This document shows positions 1-7,856 of a DNA stretch of 64,000 nt, piece after piece. The stretch's first letter is position 1. Each line of letters begins with the position of its first letter. Under the pieces are notes generated by a model. That model had not been told where the DNA came from and did not search any database. It worked only from the letters and a program-made list of their open reading frames with translations. The stretch covers positions 992,001-1,056,000 of the forward strand of contig CAVUMX010000004.1 in NCBI GenBank assembly GCA_963742725.1, given 5' to 3'. A program made the position numbers and the translations under genes. The DNA is from CAVVAL01 sp963742725. Lineage in GTDB: Bacteria; Actinomycetota; Actinomycetes; Mycobacteriales; Cryptosporangiaceae.

Positions 1-156
1 GACGCGTCGGAGCCGGTGGCGGCGGCGGTGCGGTCGCACCAGGGCTTCCTGGCGTCCGAGACGCTGGCTGAGTCGGTGGCGTACGGAGCGGTCGAGGCGG
101 ACGAGACCGAGGTCGGCGACGGCGGCGTGGTGCGGGTGGCCGTCGAGAAAACCTAG
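1..156 (+). CDS. C-terminal end of probable isoleucyl-tRNA synthetase (partial)
   Basis: An open frame enters from the left edge and stops at TAG 154-156 (51 codons visible). The residues around LASETLAESVAYG, followed by a short acidic stretch and VRVAVEK, resemble the small C-terminal DUF5915-type extension of actinobacterial IleS, where an ETLA motif is followed by a valine-rich strand. If so, the whole protein would charge tRNA-Ile in the cytoplasm. No catalytic motif lies inside the window, so the call rests on this short tail and is tentative. Confidence 0.42.
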   Translation, partial: DASEPVAAAVRSHQGFLASETLAESVAYGAVEADETEVGDGGVVRVAVEKT

Positions 157-178
157 TGCGCTGGCGCTCTGATGGTCG

Positions 179-184
179 TAGCAT
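179..184 (+). promoter_or_regulatory. -10 box of a probable leaderless promoter (Fic gene)
   Basis: TAGCAT lies 6 nt before the ATG at 191. Transcription would start at or next to the start codon, and no Shine-Dalgarno sequence is visible. Confidence 0.55.
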
Positions 185-190
185 GAGAGC

Positions 191-1339
191 ATGCTCCATC
201 AAACTCCCGAGCTAGACGACGCGGACCGCCGGGTGCTCGCCGAGATCGAGGCCTTCTACACCGATCTCGACCGGGCCACCGGCGGTCTCCGCGCCGACAA
301 CCGTCACTTCCAATGGGTCGGCACGCTGCGCAAGCAACTCGTGGCGGGCGCGATCCGGGGCTCCAACACCATCGAGGGCTACACGGTCGACGCGCCCGCC
401 GCGTCGGCGCTCGTGGCCGGTTCGACCATGCCCGGGGACGTGCCCGTCCCCACTCGTGATGCCGTCGCCGGCTACCGCGACGCCCTGACCTGGTGCCTCA
501 ACAGCGCCGCGCTCGATTTCTTCGCCCACAGCGAGTCGGTGCTGTCGCTGCTCCACTTCTCGATGCTGCGGAGCGTCCCAGGAAAGCGTCCCGGTCGGTA
601 CCGCAACCAGGGCGTCATCGTGACGGGCAGCGATGCGTTCACACCGGCCTACACCGCCCCAGGCGCCGATCGGGTTCCCGGTCTGATGCGCGAGCTGGTG
701 GAGTGGCTGGACACGGGCGATCTCGACGTGCCGGTGCTCGTGCGGGCGGCGATGGCGCACCTGAACCTCGTCCGTGTCCATCCGTGGCGTGACGGCAACG
801 GCCGGATGTCCCGCTGCGTCCAGACGCTGGTCATCGCGCGGAGCGGGATGCTCGCGCCCGAGTTCTGCTCGATCGAGGAGTGGCTCGGGCACCAGATCAA
901 CACGCTTGCCTACTACCAGGCGCTGCAGGAGACCGGAGACACCTATCAGCCAGAACGGAACGTCCACGACTGGGTCCGGTTCAACCTGCGTGCCCACCAC
1001 CTCCAGGCGCAGGGCGTCACCAAGCGGCTCCGGTTCGCCCGCCAGACCTGGGAGCTGCTGGAAGCCGTCGCCACCCGGCACGGCCTGCACCAGCGCACGG
1101 TCACCGCGCTGCACACCGCCGCCGTCGACTACCTGCGGCGTGAGACGTACCAGCAGGACGAAGGCCTCTCGCGCGACCAGGCCATCCGGGACATCCGGAA
1201 GCTGGAGGCGGCCGGCCTGGTGGAACCGGTCGGCTACGGCGCCACCCTGTACTACGTGGCGGCCGGCGAGGTCCGCGACATCGTCGAGGCCGTCACGGTC
1301 GAGATCCGCCGCGCCGCGATCGAGCCCTACGAGGACTGA
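191..1339 (+). CDS. Fic family protein with self-inhibitory motif and C-terminal winged helix
   Basis: 382 aa. The Fic signature HPWRDGNGRMSR starts at His197, close to the HPFxxGNGRxxR consensus, so the catalytic His, Gly-Asn-Gly anion hole and Arg are present. Fic enzymes usually transfer AMP from ATP to a hydroxyl of a target protein. An N-terminal SNTIEGY stretch (about residues 58-64) matches the (S/T)xxxE(G/N) inhibitory helix of class II Fic proteins, so the enzyme is probably self-restrained. The C-terminus (about 310-380) reads as a winged-helix DNA-binding domain, common in stand-alone Fic proteins. It ends inside the convergent acyltransferase gene (13-bp overlap). The target is unknown and no antitoxin-like partner is adjacent. 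Confidence 0.9.
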   Translation: MLHQTPELDDADRRVLAEIEAFYTDLDRATGGLRADNRHFQWVGTLRKQLVAGAIRGSNTIEGYTVDAPAASALVAGSTMPGDVPVPTRDAVAGYRDALTWCLNSAALDFFAHSESVLSLLHFSMLRSVPGKRPGRYRNQGVIVTGSDAFTPAYTAPGADRVPGLMRELVEWLDTGDLDVPVLVRAAMAHLNLVRVHPWRDGNGRMSRCVQTLVIARSGMLAPEFCSIEEWLGHQINTLAYYQALQETGDTYQPERNVHDWVRFNLRAHHLQAQGVTKRLRFARQTWELLEAVATRHGLHQRTVTALHTAAVDYLRRETYQQDEGLSRDQAIRDIRKLEAAGLVEPVGYGATLYYVAAGEVRDIVEAVTVEIRRAAIEPYED

Positions 1340-2349
1340 TCGGCCGCGCGGCGCTGGTCGGCGATCCAGGCGTCGATCCGCTCCCACCACGTCAATAGCC
1401 ATTCGAGCTGTTCGTCGCGGTTGCGCGGTACCTCGGCGGCCGGCACCAGCCACCAGCGCATCGTGATCGTCTTGTCCATCGGCAGCGCCCACCACAGGTC
1501 GGCCACGTTCAGCAGGTGGTCGACGCCGGTGTGCGCCACCCAGAGGACGTCCGCGTCCGGTGCCGCGGTGAGGGCGGCCGCCACCCCGCCCGGGCGCGGC
1601 GCCAGCACGTGCAGCATCTTCTCGGCCCGCGCGGCCACGTTGTGGAGGCCGCGGGCGTGCAGCTTGTCGATCATCCGCTGCCGGCGTTTGGGGGTGAAGT
1701 TTCCACCTTCAGGGAAGAGGACGAACGCGTCGTTCTCGTCGAGTCCTGTGGCCAGGCTGGCGATCTCGGCCTCGACCTCCGAGCCGCGCTCGCCGGGCGA
1801 CGGCGAGATGAACCGGCTGGGCAGGCGGTTCAACAGGACGTCGATGGCCGGGTCCCACTGGAGGTCCTGCTTGAGGACGATGCGCGGCTCGCGGCTGTAC
1901 CAGTTGACGAGCGCGTGGGCGAGCAGGAACGAATCGCCCGGACCGGCGTGACGGCAGAACACGACGAGCGGCCGTCCGGGGTGGGCGTCGGGGTCGGGGC
2001 CGTCCGTGACGACCTTCACGCTCAGCGTGCGCTGCCCCTCCCGGAACAGCGCCCGCAGCACCCACGCGACCAGCCGGTAGTGCGCCAACTGGAACGCGGG
2101 CGACCGCACCTTCCACCCGAACCCGCTGACCAGCCACAGACCGAACAGCGCGACGAGCGTCAGGGACTGCAGCACCAGGTACACCGTGAGCAGCCAGATC
2201 ACGCGCAGCAGCCGCAGGTGCCCGCGCATCATCGGGGCCAGGGCCGCTGCCAGCAGCAGCCAGATCGGCACGGTCGTGACAACGAGCAGCGTCACGACGA
2301 TCATCGCCGGCGCCATGATGACCCGGCGGACCCAGCGCGGCGGCAGCAT
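1327..2349 (-). CDS. PlsC-like 1-acyl-sn-glycerol-3-phosphate acyltransferase family membrane protein
   Basis: 340 aa. Two or three hydrophobic segments fill roughly residues 10-80. Then comes the acyltransferase core with an HX4D motif (HAGPGD) and the glycerolipid-binding FPEGGNFT motif (FPEGxR-like, here with N). The family transfers acyl chains to lysophosphatidate or related lipids at the inner membrane face. It starts within the stop codon of the upstream patatin gene (TGATG), so the two are translationally coupled and probably act together in lipid remodelling. The exact acceptor cannot be told from sequence. Confidence 0.85.
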   Translation of the reverse strand: MLPPRWVRRVIMAPAMIVVTLLVVTTVPIWLLLAAALAPMMRGHLRLLRVIWLLTVYLVLQSLTLVALFGLWLVSGFGWKVRSPAFQLAHYRLVAWVLRALFREGQRTLSVKVVTDGPDPDAHPGRPLVVFCRHAGPGDSFLLAHALVNWYSREPRIVLKQDLQWDPAIDVLLNRLPSRFISPSPGERGSEVEAEIASLATGLDENDAFVLFPEGGNFTPKRRQRMIDKLHARGLHNVAARAEKMLHVLAPRPGGVAAALTAAPDADVLWVAHTGVDHLLNVADLWWALPMDKTITMRWWLVPAAEVPRNRDEQLEWLLTWWERIDAWIADQRRAADQSS

Positions 2350-3161
2350 CAGCCGGTCCGCGTGGCGAGGTAGTCGCGGGACGCGATGTAGGCCTGGTCG
2401 ATCCGCTCCTCCACCCGGTCGAACGCGCGGTAGGCCAGTGGCGACAGAGCCTCACCGTTGGTGCCGGTGGGGAGCAGATGGACCTCGACGTCGTCCGGCA
2501 GGGCCGCCATGTCGGCGGCGAACCGGTGCCGGCGCGCGATCTCGAACGCCACGTTCGCCACCTCCCACGGTCGTTCCGGTGCGGTCAGCGGACGCTCGAT
2601 CCGGCCGACCTGGAGCACGTACACCACGCGAGCCCCCAACAGGACGGCCCGTCCGACCGGGATCGAGTTCACCAGCCCCCCGTCCAGAAAGTGCTCGTCC
2701 CCGATCGTGACCGGCGGCAGCAACCCCGGCACCGCGGACGACGCCATCACCGCCGGCAGCACCGGCCCGGACGAGAACCACTTCTCGGCCGCGCGCTCGA
2801 TCGACGCCGCGCAGCACTGGAACGGCACCTTCAGGTCCTCGAAGTCGACGCCTTCGAGGGGTTCCAGCAGCCGCAGCAGCGGCTCGGGGGAGTGGGCGTG
2901 GCCGCGTTTGACGAGCCGTCCGAACTGGCGGGGCATCGACGCGGCGAACACCTCCCGCGCGGCCCGCGACGTCCACAGCTCGGTGAGCCGGTCGGCGGCC
3001 CCGTCCAGCGGACCGGCGGCGATCATCACGCCGTTGATCGCCCCGACGGACGTGCCGACGACCAGGTCGGGTTCGATGCCCGCGTCGGTCAGCGCGTGCA
3101 CCATGCCGACTTCCGCGGCACCGAGCACACCGCCACCGCCGAGCACGAACGCCGTCTTCAT
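2349..3161 (-). CDS. Patatin-like phospholipase
   Basis: 270 aa from ATG 3161. The three patatin landmarks are present: the oxyanion-hole loop GGGGVLG (residues 8-14), the nucleophile elbow GTSVG with Ser38, and the dyad Asp in DGG of HFLDGGLVNS. The enzyme should hydrolyse acyl esters of lipids through a Ser-Asp dyad. A longer reading frame extends upstream to 3302, but that part only translates the 49-bp palindrome. The chosen start lies 7 nt after a CAGGAT -10-like box. First gene of a two-gene unit with the PlsC-like acyltransferase, suggesting a deacylation-reacylation pair. Confidence 0.88.
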   Translation of the reverse strand: MKTAFVLGGGGVLGAAEVGMVHALTDAGIEPDLVVGTSVGAINGVMIAAGPLDGAADRLTELWTSRAAREVFAASMPRQFGRLVKRGHAHSPEPLLRLLEPLEGVDFEDLKVPFQCCAASIERAAEKWFSSGPVLPAVMASSAVPGLLPPVTIGDEHFLDGGLVNSIPVGRAVLLGARVVYVLQVGRIERPLTAPERPWEVANVAFEIARRHRFAADMAALPDDVEVHLLPTGTNGEALSPLAYRAFDRVEERIDQAYIASRDYLATRTG

Positions 3162-3211
3162 GCGCCCGATCCTGCCACCTGGCACCGGCCGCACCGTCCC
3201 ACCCGCCGACC

Positions 3212-3260
3212 TTCGGACTTTTGAGGGTCCAGCGGGGCTGTGCACCCTCAAAAGTCCGAA
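3212..3260. repeat. 49-bp dispersed palindrome, copy 1
   Basis: Left arm TTCGGACTTTTGAGGGT (3212-3228), 15-nt loop CCAGCGGGGCTGTGC, right arm 3244-3260 the exact reverse complement. It sits in the divergent gap between the patatin and the 3288 gene. Its right arm covers the place where the -35 region of the 3288 promoter should be. The loop is the most divergent of the five copies and does not form the inner 5-bp stem. Confidence 0.95.
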
Positions 3261-3274
3261 ACTCGGGCGACGCG

Positions 3275-3280
3275 TAGGGT
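3275..3280 (+). promoter_or_regulatory. -10 box of a probable leaderless promoter (3288 gene)
   Basis: TAGGGT is 7 nt before GTG 3288. The presumed -35 region falls inside the right arm of palindrome copy 1. Confidence 0.55.
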
Positions 3281-3287
3281 CGACATC

Positions 3288-3740
3288 GTGGGAGCACAGC
3301 ACGAGTACTTCGTCGCCGACCGGTCCGAACTGGCCGGCCTGGACCTGACCAAGAGCCCGGTGAGCCAGTTGCCGGCCGAGCTGGCCGCAGAGCTGCCGGG
3401 CGTCGACCCGACGGTCGTCCTCCTGTCGCTGGTCGAGGTGCTGACCACCGTGGACTTCGACACGCTGGTCGCCGAGTCCGGTGAGGAACTGGCGTTCGAC
3501 GGCGGCGACGAAGGGCCGTGGGTGGTCCCCGTCGACCGCGTGGCCGTGGTGGCGATCCAGGGCGCGGACGGCGATCCCGAGCTGGAATGGGAAGACGCCG
3601 TCGAACAGTGGGGCGCGCTCGTCGCCGAGGAACTGGGCGACCCCGAGGAGGACGCCCTCCTGGAGATCACCGACGAGCTGCGCCGCCTCGCCGGCGAGGT
3701 CTCCGGCGACCGCTGGCTCTACTGCTGGACGAGTTACTGA
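3288..3740 (+). CDS. Acidic hypothetical protein
   Basis: 150 aa from GTG 3288, chosen because a TAGGGT box lies 7 nt upstream. The alternative GTG at 3240 would translate the palindrome arm. The protein is strongly acidic, rich in Glu, Asp, Leu and Val, has no membrane segment or signal peptide, and ends in aromatic residues (RWLYCWTSY). An Asp/Glu-rich middle and a helical C-terminal half suggest a small cytoplasmic adaptor or immunity-type protein, but I recognise no family. It stands alone between divergent and co-directional neighbours. Confidence 0.7.
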   Translation: MGAQHEYFVADRSELAGLDLTKSPVSQLPAELAAELPGVDPTVVLLSLVEVLTTVDFDTLVAESGEELAFDGGDEGPWVVPVDRVAVVAIQGADGDPELEWEDAVEQWGALVAEELGDPEEDALLEITDELRRLAGEVSGDRWLYCWTSY

Positions 3741-3856
3741 CCTCCGCTACCGAACAGCCGAGGGCCGTTCGAGGGTGGAGGCCGCCGTTCGGCCCGACCT
3801 GGCGCGTGTTCGTACCGCGCGGCGGCGAACTGGCTGGTGGACGGCCTGCGCGAACC

Positions 3857-3862
3857 TAGCGT
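3857..3862 (+). promoter_or_regulatory. -10 box of a probable leaderless promoter (excalibur gene)
   Basis: TAGCGT ends 6 nt before ATG 3869. Confidence 0.5.
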
Positions 3863-3868
3863 CAGGTC

Positions 3869-4309
3869 ATGGTCACCTCTCGTATCCCGAACGGTCTCAG
3901 CCAGAACGCGACCGTGGCACTGGTCCTGGCCGGCTCGGCGGCGATCCTCGTGTCCTGCTTCGGCGGGATGGGGCTCGGCGCCGCCGGCGCCGACTCGCCG
4001 ACGGTGTCGGTATCGCCGTCGCCCTCCCCGTCGCCTTCTCCGTCGCCCTCCATCGTGTACGTGACGGTTACCGTGACCGTCACGCCGCCGGCGATCGCGC
4101 CGCTGGTCGGAGCGCCGAAGCCGGCCGCCCCCAAGCCCGCTGCCCCGAAGCCGAAGCCCGCCGCGCCCAAGCCACCGCCGGAGCCTGCGAGTGCGTACTA
4201 CGGCAACTGCGCGGCCGCGCGGGCCGCCGGTGCCGCGCCGCTCTACCGTGGCGACCCCGGTTACCGCGCCGGGCTCGACCGGGACGGCGACGGGGTGGCC
4301 TGCGAGTGA
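3869..4309 (+). CDS. Membrane-anchored excalibur calcium-binding domain protein
   Basis: 146 aa. One hydrophobic segment near residues 15-40 serves as signal anchor. A low-complexity stalk follows: Pro-Ser repeats, a Val-Thr stretch, then Ala-Pro-Lys repeats, which look like a wall-spanning spacer. The last 37 residues form an excalibur domain (YYGNCAAARAAG ... DRDGDGVACE) with the DxDxDG calcium loop and the two paired cysteines. Such proteins display a small calcium-binding module outside the membrane; the role is unknown. The last 49 bp overlap the convergent DedA-PAP2 gene. Confidence 0.85.
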   Translation: MVTSRIPNGLSQNATVALVLAGSAAILVSCFGGMGLGAAGADSPTVSVSPSPSPSPSPSPSIVYVTVTVTVTPPAIAPLVGAPKPAAPKPAAPKPKPAAPKPPPEPASAYYGNCAAARAAGAAPLYRGDPGYRAGLDRDGDGVACE

Positions 4310-5667
4310 TCGGCGGGTGATAGCGGGGTGGGGACGGGCGTCCGCTCCCACGACCGCCAGGCCGCGATGAGGACGATGTCCCAGACGACGCCGAGCAGCA
4401 CCGACGCAGCCGCCTCGCTCGGCCAGTTCGCGCCGAGGTACAGCCGGGCGACCGTGACCAGCAGGATCGCCACGGCAGCGGCCGTCCAGGCGGCGACCGA
4501 CCGCGCCCAGGTGCTGTGGCGGCTGCCGAGCCACGCGAGCAGCCCGATGCTGGCCGTGACGACGACGTGGCTGGTGGGGAAGAACGCGTCCGACGGGTCG
4601 GTCGTGGGTGGCGTCGTCTCGGGCAGCGCCCAGTAGACGGTCAGTCCGAGGATCACCAGGGACGCGAACGCGCCCAGCGGCGCGGCCCAGAGCGGTTCGC
4701 CGCGGCGGCGGTTCCGGACGGAGACGATCACCGCCACGAGCCCGACCGCGACGACGGCCACGCTGCCGCGCAGGGTCGTGACGACGTAGCGGGCGGCCTC
4801 GGCGACGTCCGCGTCGGCGCGGGCGGCGATCCAGCGGACCACCGGACGGTCGATCAGCGGAAGGCCGCTCGTCCGCACGACGCGTTGCGCGAGTTCGGCG
4901 ACTCCCCAGCCCAGCGCGCCCATCGCGGCCAGGCCGAACACCAGGTTGACCATGCGGGCACCGGCCGCGCTGAACCGGCCGGAGAAGCGGTCGAGACGAA
5001 CCCACATCCACCGGACGGGCCTCAGCTGCCCCAGATACCGGCCGAGCGCGTGCGCCGGGTCGGGGCGGCGACCGAGCCAGCGCCCCGCCAGGACGAGCGC
5101 CGCGACGCCGAACGCCAGCAGCGCGACGGCTCCCGTGGCTCGGCCCAGCGTCCGTTCGAGTTCCTGATAGGACTCGCCGGCGACGTACCCGAGCAGGACG
5201 GACCCCGGCACGTAGGTGAACACCGCGAGGGCGTCCCAGGCCAGGAACCGCCGGTACGGCAGGCCGCCCGCGCCCGCCAGCGGTGGGACGAGCGTCCGCG
5301 CGAACCCGATCCACCGCCCGAGAAAGACCGCTCGTCCCCCGTACCGTGAGAGAAGGTCGTCAGAGCGGGCCCAGCGCGGTTCGCCTATCCAGCGGCCGAA
5401 CCGGGTGACGCGCACCCGCGGCCCGTACCGCCGGCCGAGCAGGTACCCGACGGAATCGCCGAGGAGCGCGGCCGCGACCAGCACGGCGATCAGCGGACCG
5501 ATGTCGACCGTCCCGGTGGACGCGAGGAACCCGGCGACGAGCAGCACCGGCTCGCCCGGCAGGAAGAGGCCGACGACCAGGCCGGTCTCCGCCGCCACCA
5601 GCAACGCCGCGACCACGAAGATCAGGCCAGGTGGTAGTTCGCCGACGCGCTCCAGCCATGTGGTCAA
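4261..5667 (-). CDS. DedA - PAP2 fusion membrane protein, PAP2 nucleophile apparently lost
   Basis: 468 aa, about ten hydrophobic segments. The N-terminal half (about 10-200) is a DedA/SNARE-associated domain with the conserved LPGEP and FGRWIG/FARTLVP-type motifs; this family transports or flips lipid carriers such as undecaprenyl phosphate. The C-terminal half (about 230-450) is a PAP2 phosphatase fold. Its motif II reads PTSH in place of PSGH. Motif III reads RLYLGANWPSE where active enzymes have RxxxxxHxxxD, so the catalytic His is Asn and the Asp is Glu. The phosphatase half may therefore be inactive. GGGAGGAG lies about 17 nt before the ATG, so the start is uncertain. Confidence 0.87.
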   Translation of the reverse strand: MTTWLERVGELPPGLIFVVAALLVAAETGLVVGLFLPGEPVLLVAGFLASTGTVDIGPLIAVLVAAALLGDSVGYLLGRRYGPRVRVTRFGRWIGEPRWARSDDLLSRYGGRAVFLGRWIGFARTLVPPLAGAGGLPYRRFLAWDALAVFTYVPGSVLLGYVAGESYQELERTLGRATGAVALLAFGVAALVLAGRWLGRRPDPAHALGRYLGQLRPVRWMWVRLDRFSGRFSAAGARMVNLVFGLAAMGALGWGVAELAQRVVRTSGLPLIDRPVVRWIAARADADVAEAARYVVTTLRGSVAVVAVGLVAVIVSVRNRRRGEPLWAAPLGAFASLVILGLTVYWALPETTPPTTDPSDAFFPTSHVVVTASIGLLAWLGSRHSTWARSVAAWTAAAVAILLVTVARLYLGANWPSEAAASVLLGVVWDIVLIAAWRSWERTPVPTPLSPADHSQATPSPSRSSPAR

Positions 5668-5749
5668 CGGCGGTCACTCCTCCCGGCCCCTGTGGCTAGC
5701 CTCCGCTGGATCGGACGACCTGTCGATCGGTAATGGTCCTGAGATTCCC

Positions 5750-5767
5750 CTACACCCAAGGGTGTAG
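5750..5767. promoter_or_regulatory. Perfect 18-bp palindrome, possible operator
   Basis: CTACACCC-AA-GGGTGTAG lies in the divergent gap between the DedA-PAP2 gene and the secreted serine hydrolase. Eight-bp perfect arms with a 2-bp centre are typical of a dimeric repressor site. The regulator is not adjacent and I cannot name it. Confidence 0.5.
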
Positions 5768-5857
5768 ACCGCCTCGTCCATGCGCAGGATTCGGCGCAAA
5801 CCGTACGTCGGGAGGATAGGGGCGACCACCGACGGGACCATCGAACCTGGAGGAACG

Positions 5858-7015
5858 ATGAGGGCGGTTGGACGGATCGGCGTGGTGGGCCTAGCGCTCG
5901 CCACCGCTCTGGCAGTGGCATTACCGGCACAGGCGGCGGCACCGGCACCACGTCCGGAACTGCAGCAGGCGCTGGACGCGCTCGGCGACGCGGGCGTCAG
6001 CGGCACGTTGGCGCGGGTACGGGACGAGAAGGGCCGCTGGGCGGGGGCCAGCGGAGTCGGCGACCTGCGTACGGGCGAACCGGTGCCGGTGAACGGCCGG
6101 TTCCGGATCGGCAGCATCACCAAGACGTTCGTCGCGACGGTACTGCTCCAGCTGGAGAGCGAGCGGCGCCTCGACCTGGACGACAGCGTCGAGCGGCACC
6201 TGCCCGGCCTCGTACCGAACGGGCGGAACATCTCGATCCGGCAGATGCTCAACCACACCAGCGGCATCTACAACTACACCGACGCCATGCCGCTCGACGG
6301 CGAGGAGTTCCTCAAGATCCGGTTCAAGTACTACTCGCCGCGCGAGCTGGTCAAGATCGCCACCGCGCACGAGCCGAACTTCCCGCCCGGCCAGGGCTGG
6401 AGCTACTCGAACACCAACTACATCCTCGCCGGACTGGTGATCGAGAAGGTCACCGGCAAGACGTACGGATCGGAGATCCAGCGGCGGATCCTGCGCCCGC
6501 TCGGACTGCGCGACACCTCGATCCCGGGCCGCTCGACGGCCGTACCCGGACCGCACTCGCACGGGTACCTGCTCCTCGACGACCGGACCGTGGACGTCAC
6601 GCGGCTCAAGCCCTCATGGGCCTGGGCGGCCGGCGAGATGATCTCCACCACCGCCGACCTCAACCGGTTCTTCGCCGCGCTTCTCGGCGGGAAGCTGCTG
6701 CGGCCGTCCCAGCTGGCGGCGATGAAGACGGTCGTCCCGGTCGAGGAAGGGTTCGGGTACGGGCTCGGGCTCATCGGCGGTGACCTGCCGTGCGGCGGCA
6801 AGGCGTGGGGCCACAGCGGCGGGATCCACGGCTACCTCACCGAATCCCTGCAAACCGAGGACGGGCGCGCGCAGGTCAGCATCTCCATCAACCCGCTCAC
6901 CGGCGAGGGCCTGGGCGAGGCGCTGGGCAACCTGGTCGAGACAGCGCTGTGCGGCCCGGCGCCGTCGGGCGCGAAGGCGGCGTCGACGTTCCGGGTGCCG
7001 GCGGCCATCCGGTGA
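5858..7015 (+). CDS. Secreted serine hydrolase, class C beta-lactamase / D-Ala-D-Ala carboxypeptidase family
   Basis: 385 aa from ATG 5858, which has GGAGGA four bases upstream; an upstream ATG at 5780 lacks a ribosome site. Signal peptide 1-26, ending in AQA. Active-site SxxK is SITK (Ser86, Lys89). The YxN motif appears in the YSNTNY stretch, and the third motif is HSG in GHSGGIHGY, as in class C-like esterases and DD-peptidases. It probably acts outside the membrane on D-Ala-D-Ala peptides or related esters or amides; drug hydrolysis cannot be inferred. A strong hairpin follows at 7101-7129. Confidence 0.88.
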   Translation: MRAVGRIGVVGLALATALAVALPAQAAAPAPRPELQQALDALGDAGVSGTLARVRDEKGRWAGASGVGDLRTGEPVPVNGRFRIGSITKTFVATVLLQLESERRLDLDDSVERHLPGLVPNGRNISIRQMLNHTSGIYNYTDAMPLDGEEFLKIRFKYYSPRELVKIATAHEPNFPPGQGWSYSNTNYILAGLVIEKVTGKTYGSEIQRRILRPLGLRDTSIPGRSTAVPGPHSHGYLLLDDRTVDVTRLKPSWAWAAGEMISTTADLNRFFAALLGGKLLRPSQLAAMKTVVPVEEGFGYGLGLIGGDLPCGGKAWGHSGGIHGYLTESLQTEDGRAQVSISINPLTGEGLGEALGNLVETALCGPAPSGAKAASTFRVPAAIR

Positions 7016-7100
7016 AGGAGTGCCGCCGGGGGCACGGGGGCCGGCGGCCGAGCCTGATCTGCCGCACTGGGGGCGGCTGACACAGGCTCTGGGAGGGAGC

Positions 7101-7129
7101 GAGGCCCGGCGTGGGGAGCGCCGGGCCTC
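7101..7129 (+). terminator. Rho-independent-type hairpin after the serine hydrolase
   Basis: GAGGCCCGGCG pairs perfectly with CGCCGGGCCTC across a 7-nt loop. There is no clear U-tract, which is normal for GC-rich actinobacteria. Confidence 0.65.
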
Positions 7130-7162
7130 TGCTCGTGCCTCTGGTGTGCCGGGCGCTGTGCG

Positions 7163-7257
7163 CGGTTGGCGCCGCGCGGGGTGGCGCCGTTCCCGCCGTT
7201 CCGCGCCGCGCGGGGTTGGCTCCGTCCCTGCCGTTCCGCGCCGCGCGGGGTGCGCCC
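7163..7257. repeat. GC-rich tandem repeat beside palindrome copy 2
   Basis: The block CGCGCCGCGCGGGGT with a CCGTTC or GTTGG linker recurs about two and a half times at roughly 35-40-nt spacing directly before the palindrome. The 7016-7379 gap otherwise holds two terminators and the palindrome, and no gene. Confidence 0.6.
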
Positions 7258-7260
7258 ACT

Positions 7261-7309
7261 TTCGGACTTTTGAGGGTCCGGCGGGCGCCGCGACCCTCAA
7301 AAGTCCGAA
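7261..7309. repeat. 49-bp dispersed palindrome, copy 2
   Basis: Arms 7261-7277 and 7293-7309 are identical to the other copies; loop CCGGCGGGCGCCGCG. It lies between two ordinary hairpin terminators (7101-7129 and 7334-7361) in a convergent gap, so it is not needed as a terminator here. Confidence 0.95.
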
Positions 7310-7333
7310 GGTCGGGGAGTCCCGGCATGCGAA

Positions 7334-7361
7334 AGGCCCGGCGCTGCGGTGCGCCGGGCCT
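7334..7361 (-). terminator. Hairpin terminator of the small minus-strand gene
   Basis: AGGCCCGGCGC and GCGCCGGGCCT pair perfectly over a 6-nt loop. On the minus strand the stem is followed by a short T-run (CCTTTC), 19 nt past the 7380 stop. Confidence 0.7.
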
Positions 7362-7379
7362 CGGGTGTTTGTCGGGGGA

Positions 7380-7574
7380 TCAGCCGATGTCGGTGGCGAT
7401 CCCGTGCTTGTCGAGCTTGCGGAACGCCGCGTCCGAGCCCCCGGCGTGGGCGGCGAGTTCGGCGAACGCGGCGCGCTCACCCTTGACGTCCACGAGCTTC
7501 GCCCAGCTGTTGCGGGCGTGGCGGGCGGAACGGGCGCGCACGAGGTTGCTCGCTGCGGTCCCAATGGCGAACAC
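7380..7574 (-). CDS. Small basic conserved-type hypothetical protein
   Basis: 64 aa from GTG 7574, which has AAGGAG seven bases upstream; a longer frame to 7610 has no such site. The first ten residues are hydrophobic. The rest is Ala/Arg/Lys-rich and probably helical, with no cysteines or recognised motif. A well-formed terminator follows on its own strand, which supports a real gene. Function unknown. Confidence 0.6.
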   Translation of the reverse strand: MFAIGTAASNLVRARSARHARNSWAKLVDVKGERAAFAELAAHAGGSDAAFRKLDKHGIATDIG

Positions 7575-7843
7575 GGTGGTTCTCCTTCTCAGTTGTCCTT
7601 CTGACGACATCCACTGTAACGATCAAGCCTGCCGGTTGTCGTCCCAATTCAGGGGTGACGATGGACACCTTCTGAAAGCGCTGCCATCTGTAACGCCAAG
7701 CCACCTACCTGCGATAACGCACATGACGTGGCGGGCTCGCTACGCGCCGGTAACAGGCCGGTGAACGGCCGTCGGGAATGCGAGGTTCCGCGGCTTGATC
7801 CGGGGCCTGTGGATACGGAATCTGCCGTAGAGCCGAACGGCCG

Positions 7844-7849
7844 TAAGCT
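7844..7849 (+). promoter_or_regulatory. -10 box of a probable leaderless promoter (radical SAM gene)
   Basis: TAAGCT is 7 nt before ATG 7857. Confidence 0.55.
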
Positions 7850-7856
7850 GGTCCCC

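Noticed and set aside
3240..3290. Protein extensions with FRTFEG, TLKSPKV, FGLLRV or PSKVR segments near several genes
   Set aside because: These are translations of the palindrome arms in different frames, not shared protein domains. The gene starts were moved downstream.
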